Shown here: positions 1 to 5,759 of the stretch, piece by piece
Numbering within the stretch: the first letter of the stretch is position 1
Layout of the letters: the number at the start of each line of letters is the position of its first letter
Source of the DNA: JAFALX01 sp050734185
GTDB lineage: Bacteria > Chloroflexota > Dormibacteria > Aeolococcales > Aeolococcaceae
Direction: 5' to 3'
Assembly (NCBI GenBank): GCA_050734185.1
Contig: JBOHUE010000150.1
Coordinates: 1-8,892, forward strand
Length of the DNA stretch: 8,892 bases
Position numbers and translations under genes: made by a program
The notes under the pieces: model-generated
The model's input: the letters and a program-made list of their open reading frames with translations, nothing else
Databases searched by the model: none
Told to the model about the DNA's origin: nothing

Positions 1-546
1 GCTCTTGACTTTCCTGTCATGAACTACGAGGGCGGCGGGCAGCGCGTTGACGCGTCGGCGTGGCTGCTGCGCGTCACAGGCGATGTCGCTCACCCGCTCG
101 AGCTGTCGGAGCCGGACGTGCTCGCGCTCGCGACGGTTGAGCACACGTATGCGCTGAACTGCGTCACGGGCTGGTCTGCGACGCGCACGTGGCGCGGCGT
201 CCCGGTCGCGACGCTGCTGTCGATGGCAGGCGCGAACGCGGACTGGGGTCACGCCGACGTGCGCTCCACGAGCGGCTATCACTGGGACCACCGGCGCTCC
301 GACCTGATGCTCGCGGGGGCGCTGCTGTGCACACACGTGAACGGCGTGCGCCTCAGTGACGATCACGGGTACCCGCTGCGGCTGATGATCCCGGGCACCG
401 TGGGCGAGTCCAACATCAAATGGATCGACGGCATCCACGTGGCCACGGGTGCCCCGGAGCTGTACCTCGGCGAGCACGTGGACTTCAGCAATCCCACCGT
501 CACGGGACCGCTGCAACCGCAAGACCCGGCGGGACGTCCGGCATGA
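1..546 (+). CDS. Molybdopterin-dependent oxidoreductase, sulfite oxidase/YedY-like domain (5' end missing)
   Basis: The frame is open to the left edge (reading ALDFPV before the first Met at 19), so the true start lies outside the window and the ATG at 19 is probably internal. The visible part matches the molybdopterin-binding fold of the sulfite oxidase family. The segment LNCVTGWSATRTWRGVP holds the cysteine expected to ligate molybdenum (Cys codon at 160-162). Near the end, GYPLRLMIPGTVGESNIKW is the usual cofactor-pocket motif. There is no room for the C-terminal dimerisation domain of animal and plant sulfite oxidases, so this is the shorter bacterial type, typically part of a membrane or periplasmic electron-transfer system. 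The substrate cannot be told from the sequence. The missing N-terminus could hold a signal peptide or a membrane cytochrome domain. The stop codon overlaps the start of the next gene by ATGA, implying translational coupling. Confidence 0.88.
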   Translation, partial: ALDFPVMNYEGGGQRVDASAWLLRVTGDVAHPLELSEPDVLALATVEHTYALNCVTGWSATRTWRGVPVATLLSMAGANADWGHADVRSTSGYHWDHRRSDLMLAGALLCTHVNGVRLSDDHGYPLRLMIPGTVGESNIKWIDGIHVATGAPELYLGEHVDFSNPTVTGPLQPQDPAGRPA

Positions 547-659
547 GCACGTATCGCGTGCTCGTGTGGTTGCAGGTCGTCGCGCTCGCGCTTGTCGTCG
601 CCGGCGTCGCGACCGCGTGGATCATCGGCCTCGTCGGTCCGCTGTTCTCTCAGGGTTAG
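543..659 (+). CDS. Small single-span membrane protein, 38 aa, unknown function
   Basis: The ATG at 543 overlaps the TGA of the molybdopterin oxidoreductase (ATGA at 543-546), a classic arrangement for coupled translation and the main reason to believe this short frame. The product has a short polar N-terminus (MSTYR), one hydrophobic segment at about residues 6-34 (VLVWLQVVALALVVAGVATA, then IIGLVGPLF), and a short polar tail. It has no cysteine or histidine, so a haem or metal role is unlikely. By position it could be a small subunit or membrane anchor for the oxidoreductase; that is inference. I recognise no family. A shadow frame starting at 420 covers the same 3' end, but that start lies deep inside the upstream gene. 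Confidence 0.6.
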   Translation: MSTYRVLVWLQVVALALVVAGVATAWIIGLVGPLFSQG

Positions 660-694
660 GCGCGCGCAAAAAGACGACGCTCCCCGGCCGATGC

Positions 695-700
695 TATGGT
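695..700 (+). promoter_or_regulatory. Possible -10 box for the sensor kinase gene
   Basis: TATGGT lies 13 bases before the in-frame ATG at 714 and overlaps the ATG at 696. The match at the -35 spacing is poor (AAGACG around 671-676). If real, transcription would begin near 707 and translation at 714. Weak evidence, given because it decides between two start codons. Confidence 0.25.
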
Positions 701-1919
701 CAAGCACGCTTCGATGGCGCATGCGATTCCGGGCCGGCGCGTCGCCACACTGGTTGAGGCCGTGCAGCAGCTTTCGCTGGCGCGAGACCTCGACGCGATC
801 GTCGAGGTCGTGCGAGTTCGCGCTCGCGAGCTCACCGGCGCCGACGGCGCCACGTTCATCCTCTGCGACGGCGACGAGTGCCACTACGTCGACGAGGAGG
901 CGATTGGTCCGCTGTGGAAGGGGCAGCGCTTTCCGCGCTCCGAGTGCGTGAGCGGGTGGGCGATGGAGAACGGCGAGCCCGCGGTCATCGAGGACATCGA
1001 GGTGGACGACCGCGTGCCGCTCCACGCGTACCGGCCGACCTTCGTCAAGAGCCTGGTGGTGGTGCCCATCCGCGCGCGCGACCCCATCGGCGCCATCGGC
1101 AACTACTGGGCGCACAAGCACCGGGCGACTCCGGAGGAGCTCGCGGTGCTGCAGGCGCTCGCGGACAGCACCTCGATCGCCCTGGAGAACGTCGACCTGT
1201 ACGCCGGCCTCGAGCGCCGCGTCGAGGAACGAACGCATGCCCTGGAGCGGGCCAACCACGAGCTGGAAGCGTTCGGCTACTCGGTGGCGCACGACCTCCG
1301 CGGGCCCCTGACGCTGCTGCGTGGCTGGAGCGACATGATGGCGAACGACGCCCTGCCACCGGATCGCATGCGCGCCGGGGCGGTGGCGATCAGCAACGCA
1401 GCGTCGCGCATGGGCACGATCATCGACGCGCTGCTCCAGCTCTCGAGCGTCACCCGCGCCGAGCTCACGTTGGAGACGGTGAATCTGTCAGACATGGCAG
1501 AAGTCATCGTGCGCGATCTCCGCGCCGGCTCTCCCGACCGCGCCGTCGAGGTCGAGGTGCAGCCCGCGATCCGGGTGCGTGGCGACCGCGGCCTCCTGCG
1601 CATCGGGATGGAGAACGTGCTGAGCAACGCGTGGAAGTACACCGCGCGGACCGCGGACCCGCGGGTCACCGTCTCCGCGGATGAACGAGACGGCGCGCTG
1701 GAGGTCGCGGTGCGCGACAACGGCGCCGGATTCGATTCGGCGGCAGCTTCGCAGATCTTCGAGGCCTTTCGTCGCGCCCATTCGCCTGCGGAGTTCCCCG
1801 GGACGGGCATCGGCCTCGCCACCGTCGACCGCATCGTGCGGCGCCACGGCGGCGCTGCCCGAGCCGAGGGTTCGCCGGGTGGCGGCGCCGCCATCTTCAT
1901 GTCGTTCCCTGCGGCCTGA
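696..1919 (+). CDS. GAF-domain sensor histidine kinase
   Basis: This is a cytoplasmic two-component kinase of 407 residues with no membrane segment. A GAF domain spans about residues 20-168, with the pattern TGADGATFILCDGDECHY and, later, YRPTFVKSLVVVPIR, common in soluble kinases of this class. A short coiled-coil linker lies at 170-195. The HisKA domain has the H-box VAHDLRGPL with His199 as the expected phosphorylation site. The HATPase domain has an N-box with Asn307 and Asn311, the G1 box DNGAGFD (341-347) and the G2 box GTGIGLA (369-375). All catalytic motifs look intact. The GAF ligand is unknown, and no response regulator with a receiver domain lies in the window. Neither the ATG at 696 nor the in-frame ATG at 714 has a Shine-Dalgarno. 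If the TATGGT at 695-700 is a -10 box, the start is 714 on a nearly leaderless transcript. Confidence 0.93.
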   Translation: MVKHASMAHAIPGRRVATLVEAVQQLSLARDLDAIVEVVRVRARELTGADGATFILCDGDECHYVDEEAIGPLWKGQRFPRSECVSGWAMENGEPAVIEDIEVDDRVPLHAYRPTFVKSLVVVPIRARDPIGAIGNYWAHKHRATPEELAVLQALADSTSIALENVDLYAGLERRVEERTHALERANHELEAFGYSVAHDLRGPLTLLRGWSDMMANDALPPDRMRAGAVAISNAASRMGTIIDALLQLSSVTRAELTLETVNLSDMAEVIVRDLRAGSPDRAVEVEVQPAIRVRGDRGLLRIGMENVLSNAWKYTARTADPRVTVSADERDGALEVAVRDNGAGFDSAAASQIFEAFRRAHSPAEFPGTGIGLATVDRIVRRHGGAARAEGSPGGGAAIFMSFPAA

Positions 1920-2136
1920 CGCACGCCGGCGTGGCCGAGGCGCGCCACGCGGCGGGCGCCGCCAACCGGTCCAATTGACGATAATTAACAGACGACGCTT
2001 GGCCAGCGAAAGGCCGCAGATTGCGCCTGCAAGCATGCGCCCGAGGAATCCCGACGACGACTACCGTGGTGCCGGCACCCCGGCAGGCGGACACTCGCAC
2101 TGAGCGCGTCCCAGACGTGATGCGGGCGCTGCTGCC
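1920..2136. other. 217-bp gap between kinase and CheR genes
   Basis: Apart from the stem-loop at 1929-1950, the gap has an AT-rich patch at 1971-1990, unusual in this GC-rich window. The patch contains TTGACG (1975-1980) and GATAAT (1980-1985), the latter a 5 of 6 match to a -10 box. No good -35 sits at the right distance, so a promoter for the CheR gene here is plausible but unproven. A 22-codon frame (2035-2103) starts with ATG and ends in the CheR frame; it lacks a ribosome site and coding character. No other gene is visible. Confidence 0.35.
1929..1950 (+). terminator. Stem-loop after the sensor kinase gene
   Basis: GCGTGGC at 1929-1935 pairs perfectly with GCCACGC at 1944-1950 around an 8-base loop, beginning 9 bases after the kinase stop codon. 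No T-run follows, so it is not a standard intrinsic terminator. In GC-rich bacteria such hairpins may still end or stabilise transcripts. Chance is also possible at this base composition. Confidence 0.3.
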
Positions 2137-3618
2137 GTGACCGACACGCCGCCGCCCGAGCGCGAGACGCCGTTCGACTCGCTACTGCAGTTCCTCTACG
2201 AGACGCACGGCTCCGACTTCTCGGGCTACAAACGCACGTCACTCATGCGACGGGCGCAGAAGCGCCTCGACCTGCTGGGCCTCACCTCGTACGACGAGTA
2301 CATCGACTACCTGCAGGTCCGTCCGGACGAGTACGCGGCGCTGTTCGACAGCATCCTCATCAACGTCACGGGGTTCTTCCGCGACCCCGCCTCGTGGGAC
2401 TTCCTGCGCGCGGACGTCATCCCCGAGATGCTGCGGGCAAAGGAGGACGCCGAGCCGATTCGCATCTGGAGCGCCGGCTGCGCGTCTGGCGAGGAGGCAT
2501 GCAGCGTGGCGATGCTCCTCGCCGAAGAGCTCGGAGGCGACGCCTTCCGGCAGCGGGTCAAGATCTACGCGACGGACATCGACGACGAGGCGCTTGCGCG
2601 CGCCCGCCAGGGCGTGTACACGCTCAAGGATCTGGCCGCCGTGCCCGAGGACCTGCGCGCAAAGTACTTCGAGATCCACGGACAGCGTGGGGTCTTCCAG
2701 AGCGACCTGCACCGAGCGGTCATATTCGGACGCCACGACCTGCTCCAGGATGCACCGATCTCGCGCATCGACCTCCTGATCTGCCGCAACACCCTCATGT
2801 ACTTCACCGCGGAGACGCAGGCACGCGTTCTGTCGCGGCTGGACTTCGCGCTCAACGACGGCGGGTTCCTCTTCGTGGGACGCGCCGAGATGCTGCTCAT
2901 GCACGCCAATCTCTTCGTGCCGCTGGACATGAAGCAGCGCATCTTCACGAAGATCACGTCGCCGAACTTCCGGTCGCGGCTGCGCATCGTCGCGCAGGGC
3001 AACAACGACATCATCGGGTACCACGCCGGTCGTCAGGTGCGACTGCGGGAGGCGGCATTCGACTCCGACGCCAACGCCGTCATCGTGGTCGACGCCGACG
3101 GCGTGCTGGTCATGGCCAATGAGCGGGCGCGGCAGACGCTCGGCGTGCGCCTGCGTGACGTGGGCCGCCGGCTGCAGGATGTGGAGGTGTCGTACCGGCC
3201 GCTCGAGCTCCGCACGCTCATCGAACAGGCCGCGCGTGACCGCCGCGCGCTGGAGATCACCGGCGTCAAGCGCGTGCTCGAAAACGGCGTCACGCAGTTC
3301 CTCGACGTGATCGTCGCCCCCCTTGCCGATCCCGACGGCGAGCAGCTGGGCACGGCCGTGACGTTCAACGACGTCAGCGCCTCCAACCGGCTCCAGAACG
3401 AGCTGACGCGGAGCCGCCAGGAGCTCGAGACCGCATACGAGGAGCTTCAGTCCACCAACGAGGAGCTCGAGACTACCAACGAGGAGTTGGAGTCGACCGT
3501 CGAGGAGCTGGAGAGCACCAACAAGGACCTGCAGTCGGCCAACGAAGAGCTCGAGCATATGACCGACGGTTCCAGCCCCGGGCTCGCGACGGAGGGCTCG
3601 GCGCAGCCTGCGTCCTGA
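2137..3618 (+). CDS. CheR-type methyltransferase with PAS domain and C-terminal coiled coil
   Basis: The 493-residue product is predicted to transfer a methyl group from S-adenosylmethionine to glutamates of a receptor or partner. Residues ~10-70 are the CheR N-terminal helical domain. Residues ~75-275 are the methyltransferase domain, with NVTGFFRD (76-83), the SAM-binding motif SAGCASGEEA (112-121), ATDIDD (145-150) and the family signature ICRNTLMYF (215-223). A PAS-like domain covers ~300-415. Residues 417-475 form a heptad coiled coil, then a short disordered tail. In many CheB/CheR-PAS hybrids this coiled coil leads into further PAS or kinase domains; here the protein stops, and no CheB domain or gene is present. 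The start is a GTG at 2137; an in-frame stop at 2101 limits any upstream extension, and there is no clear Shine-Dalgarno. No other chemotaxis gene is in view, so a role outside chemotaxis, perhaps with the upstream kinase, is likely but inferred. Confidence 0.93.
   Translation: MTDTPPPERETPFDSLLQFLYETHGSDFSGYKRTSLMRRAQKRLDLLGLTSYDEYIDYLQVRPDEYAALFDSILINVTGFFRDPASWDFLRADVIPEMLRAKEDAEPIRIWSAGCASGEEACSVAMLLAEELGGDAFRQRVKIYATDIDDEALARARQGVYTLKDLAAVPEDLRAKYFEIHGQRGVFQSDLHRAVIFGRHDLLQDAPISRIDLLICRNTLMYFTAETQARVLSRLDFALNDGGFLFVGRAEMLLMHANLFVPLDMKQRIFTKITSPNFRSRLRIVAQGNNDIIGYHAGRQVRLREAAFDSDANAVIVVDADGVLVMANERARQTLGVRLRDVGRRLQDVEVSYRPLELRTLIEQAARDRRALEITGVKRVLENGVTQFLDVIVAPLADPDGEQLGTAVTFNDVSASNRLQNELTRSRQELETAYEELQSTNEELETTNEELESTVEELESTNKDLQSANEELEHMTDGSSPGLATEGSAQPAS
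3439..3564 (+). repeat. Imperfect 21-bp (seven-residue) tandem repeat coding the coiled coil
   Basis: Six consecutive seven-residue units read EELQSTN, EELETTN, EELESTV, EELESTN, KDLQSAN and EELEHMT (residues 435-476 of the CheR protein). Leucine recurs every seven residues, as expected for a parallel coiled coil. The DNA copies differ at many third positions (for example GAGGAGCTC, GAGGAGTTG, GAAGAGCTC), so the repeat is kept at protein level and is not a recent expansion. Confidence 0.85.
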
Positions 3619-3620
3619 GG

Positions 3621-4586
3621 ATGGCCGAGGACGCGCTCGCGGTCGGCAGCGTGAGCGCGCTCGGCACCCGCGTGCAGGTCGCGGTCACCGATGCGCATCG
3701 ACTCGATGAGGCCCTGGCCCTTGTCACCGAGTGGCTCGGCGGGCTCGACCTGGCGGCGAGCCGCTTTCGCGGCGACTCTGAGATCACACAGGTCAACGGC
3801 ACCAGCGGTGAGGTCGTGGCACTCTCTCCCCTCCTCGCGCGGTTGATCGCTGCGGCGCTGGAGGTTGCTGCCATGACTGACGGTATCGTCGACCCCACGG
3901 TGGGATCGGCCATGGAGGCGATCGGCTACGACCGCGACTTCGCTCGGGTGGTCGGCGGCACGGACCGCGCGGTCGCACCCGGGGTCCCCGCGCCCGGATG
4001 GCAGACCGTGCACCTCGACCGCGCCGCGCAAACGGTGCGGCTCGAACCAGGTATGCTCCTCGATCTCGGCTCATCCTCGAAGGCGTTCGCCGCGGACGAG
4101 ACCGCGGCCCTCGCGAGCGCTGCGACCGGCGCGGGGGTCCTCGTCAATCTCGGCGGTGACATCGCGGTCGCCGGAGCGGCGCCCGCGGGCGGGTGGCCGG
4201 TGCGCGTCACCGACGATCACGCAGCCGCCGCGGACGCTCCCGGCCAGACGGTCGCCATCACAGCCGGAGGGCTGGCCACGTCGAGTACGACGGTCCGGGC
4301 GTGGTCAGCCGGCGGAAGCCCGGTGCACCACATCGTCGACCCCCGCACCGGAGCGCCTGCGCCGGTGGTGTGGCGGACGGCGAGCGCCACGGGATCCACC
4401 TGCCTGGAGGCCAACGCCGCAACCACCGCGGCGATCGTCCTCGGCGAGCTGGCCGCAGCGTGGATCCGGGAGCGCGGCATCCCGGCGAGGCTGGTCGGGC
4501 GCGACGACAGCGTTCTGCACCTCAACGGCTGGCCCGACGCCGGCGACGAGACGCAGCCGGCGATTCCCAGCGATCTCACAGACTGA
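3621..4586 (+). CDS. apbE: ApbE-family FAD:protein FMN transferase
   Basis: ApbE enzymes move FMN from FAD onto a threonine or serine of target proteins, usually extracytoplasmic electron carriers, using Mg2+. The 321-residue product shows the family motifs in order: SRFRGDSEITQVN (47-59), TDGIVDPTVG (86-95), DLGSSSKAFAAD (148-159), NLGGDIAV (176-183), GGLATSSTTVRAW (216-228) and HHIVDPRTG (236-244). The C-terminal metal site, often containing DAxxTA, reads EANAATTAA (263-271), with Asn265 where Asp is common. I believe this occurs in an actinobacterial subgroup, but cannot check it. No signal peptide or lipobox is seen, so the enzyme may be cytoplasmic. The ATG follows the CheR stop by 2 nt, and the intervening GAGG overlaps that stop codon, so translation is probably coupled. 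No flavinylation target (FMN-binding domain with an S/TGAT motif) is in the window; it may lie upstream. Confidence 0.92.
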   Translation: MAEDALAVGSVSALGTRVQVAVTDAHRLDEALALVTEWLGGLDLAASRFRGDSEITQVNGTSGEVVALSPLLARLIAAALEVAAMTDGIVDPTVGSAMEAIGYDRDFARVVGGTDRAVAPGVPAPGWQTVHLDRAAQTVRLEPGMLLDLGSSSKAFAADETAALASAATGAGVLVNLGGDIAVAGAAPAGGWPVRVTDDHAAAADAPGQTVAITAGGLATSSTTVRAWSAGGSPVHHIVDPRTGAPAPVVWRTASATGSTCLEANAATTAAIVLGELAAAWIRERGIPARLVGRDDSVLHLNGWPDAGDETQPAIPSDLTD

Positions 4587-4625
4587 GCCCAGCCGCCACC
4601 CATCCCGCATCATCAGGCTGGAAGC

Positions 4626-5357
4626 GTGCCCCATCCCCGCAGCGCCCGCGGCTGGCTCGCCATCGGGGGCGGCGCACTCGCACTCGCGCTCGGCGCGTTT
4701 GTCGTGCTGTATTTCGTGGTGCTCGGCGGCTCATCTGTGGCACCGCTCGCGCTGAGCACGGCGAACCCGTCGCAAGCGGCTGCGGCCGGCGCCGCGTCGG
4801 CAGCGCCGCTCACCGCCCTTGCCGGGGACTGGTCGATCGCCTCCGGCTCCGTTGCCGGCTACCGGGTTCGCGAGCAGCTCGCGTCGCTGCCCGCGCAGAG
4901 CGACGCGGTGGGGCGCACGTCACAGGTCAGCGGCAGCGTCACCGTGACCGGCACATCGGACGCGCTCACCGTGAGCGCCGCCAGCCTCACCGTCGACGTC
5001 TCCACGCTGTCGAGCAACGAGTCGATGCGCGACAACCGCATCCGTAATCAGGGGCTGGAGAGCAACCGCTTTCCCAAGGCCACCTTCGAGCTCACGCAGC
5101 CGGTGACGCTCCCGGCCGACGCCTCCGGCGGCGCAACGATCACCGTCAACGCGACGGGCAAGCTGACGATCCACGGGTCCACGCAGACGGTCACGATCCC
5201 GCTGCAGGCGCGCATCGCGTCGAACCAGATCGAGGTCGCGGGGTCGATCACGTTCCCGTTCGAAAAGTTCGGCATGACGCCGCCGTCCATCGGCGGATTC
5301 GTGAGTGTGCAGGACTCGGCGACGATGGAGTTCGACATCAAGCTCGCGCACTCGTGA
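4626..5357 (+). CDS. YceI-family protein with N-terminal membrane anchor
   Basis: YceI domains are lipocalin-like barrels that bind isoprenoid-type lipids, often quinone-related, outside the cytoplasm; the function of this member is unknown. The 243-residue product has a positive N-terminus (PHPRSARG), a hydrophobic segment at ~11-33, an Ala/Ser-rich linker (34-66), then the YceI domain (67-241). Diagnostic stretches are GSVAGYRVRE (74-83), RDNRIRNQGLES (135-146), FPKATFELT (149-157), GKLTIHGSTQTVTIPL (178-193) and FVSVQDSATMEFDIKL (225-240). The absence of a lipobox suggests an uncleaved anchor. The start is a GTG, 39 nt after the ApbE stop, with a poorly placed GGAAG just before it. Next to ApbE and a molybdenum oxidoreductase, a role in redox or quinone handling at the membrane is reasonable inference. 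The stop codon is 3 nt from that of the convergent ArsR gene. Confidence 0.92.
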   Translation: MPHPRSARGWLAIGGGALALALGAFVVLYFVVLGGSSVAPLALSTANPSQAAAAGAASAAPLTALAGDWSIASGSVAGYRVREQLASLPAQSDAVGRTSQVSGSVTVTGTSDALTVSAASLTVDVSTLSSNESMRDNRIRNQGLESNRFPKATFELTQPVTLPADASGGATITVNATGKLTIHGSTQTVTIPLQARIASNQIEVAGSITFPFEKFGMTPPSIGGFVSVQDSATMEFDIKLAHS

Positions 5358-5360
5358 CGA

Positions 5361-5690
5361 TCAGCGCGGCGCGCTGAGCATCCGCTCGAGCGCGTCGAGC
5401 CGCGCGTCCCAGAACGAGCGGTACGTGTCGAGCCACTCCTGCGCTGTGTCCAGCGCGCGCGGCACACCGGTGATGACGTGGTCGCGGCCCACGACGCTCC
5501 GCGACACGAGCCCCGCCTGCTCGAGTAGGTGCACGTGTTTGGACACCGCGGCCAGGGAGACGGGGTAGCGGCTTGCGAGCGACGTGACTCGCGCGGAGCT
5601 TTCGGTGAGCCGCTCGAGGAGGTCGCGGCGGATGGGATGGGACAGCGCCCCGTAGGCGCGGTCCAGCGTGTCGGGCGAACCCTCAACCAT
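5361..5690 (-). CDS. ArsR-family winged-helix repressor (no metal-binding cysteines)
   Basis: The 109-residue protein has the ArsR fold: LSHPIRRDLLERL (16-28), the recognition helix region VSLAAVSKHVHLLEQAGLV (44-62), and a wing with VGRDHVI (67-73). The tail, DTYRSFWDARLDALERML (88-105), is typical of ArsR members usually paired with an SRPBCC/AHSA1-domain gene. There is no cysteine in the protein, so the metal sites of ArsR/SmtB are absent and the signal is unknown. The frame extends well upstream, but the ATG at 5690 is preferred because the homologous region begins right after it and the start lies in a palindrome that is probably the protein's own operator. TAACGT at 5703-5698 could be a -10 box, giving a leaderless mRNA. 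No SRPBCC partner lies downstream; the next gene is the convergent YceI. Confidence 0.88.
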   Translation of the reverse strand: MVEGSPDTLDRAYGALSHPIRRDLLERLTESSARVTSLASRYPVSLAAVSKHVHLLEQAGLVSRSVVGRDHVITGVPRALDTAQEWLDTYRSFWDARLDALERMLSAPR

Positions 5691-5698
5691 TTGGTTGA
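5683..5698. promoter_or_regulatory. Perfect 7-2-7 palindrome over the ArsR start codon, likely operator
   Basis: TCAACCA at 5683-5689 and TGGTTGA at 5692-5698 are perfect inverted repeats separated by TT. The start codon of the ArsR gene (5690-5688, minus) lies within it, and the site lies in the control region shared with the divergent HD-GYP gene. ArsR dimers bind palindromes of about this size, so autorepression, and perhaps control of the divergent gene, is the simplest reading. Binding by this protein is inferred. Confidence 0.65.
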
Positions 5699-5759
5699 AC
5701 GTTACAGGAACTGTCCGGGCTTCACCCCCGGCCCTCAGATTCCCGGTCAGACTGCGGAG

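Noticed and set aside
837..857. GADGATF in the kinase GAF domain as an ApbE flavinylation site
   Set aside because: It is a regular conserved stretch of a cytoplasmic GAF domain, not the S/TGAT motif of an FMN-binding domain.
363..1292. Minus-strand open frame of 309 codons
   Set aside because: It spans the ends of three plus-strand genes and has an Arg/His-rich composition typical of antisense frames in GC-rich DNA.
2035..2103. 22-codon frame upstream of CheR as a regulatory leader peptide
   Set aside because: No Shine-Dalgarno, no attenuator-like hairpin or run of rare codons; random in appearance.
2239..3558. Long minus-strand open frame of 439 codons opposite the CheR gene
   Set aside because: It is the antisense shadow of a well-supported CheR-PAS gene; its apparent leucine repeats are the complement of the coiled-coil codons.
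4193..5047. Plus-strand frame of 284 codons crossing the apbE/YceI junction
   Set aside because: Very Arg-rich shadow frame overlapping two genes with clear family motifs.
5119..5142. ASGGAT in the YceI protein as an ApbE target site
   Set aside because: It has an extra Gly relative to the SGAT motif and lies in a YceI barrel, not in an FMN-binding domain.
5529..5759. N-terminal extension of the HD-GYP/LuxR protein
   Set aside because: This part overlaps the ArsR gene and its operator on the other strand, and family homology begins only after the ATG at 5760.
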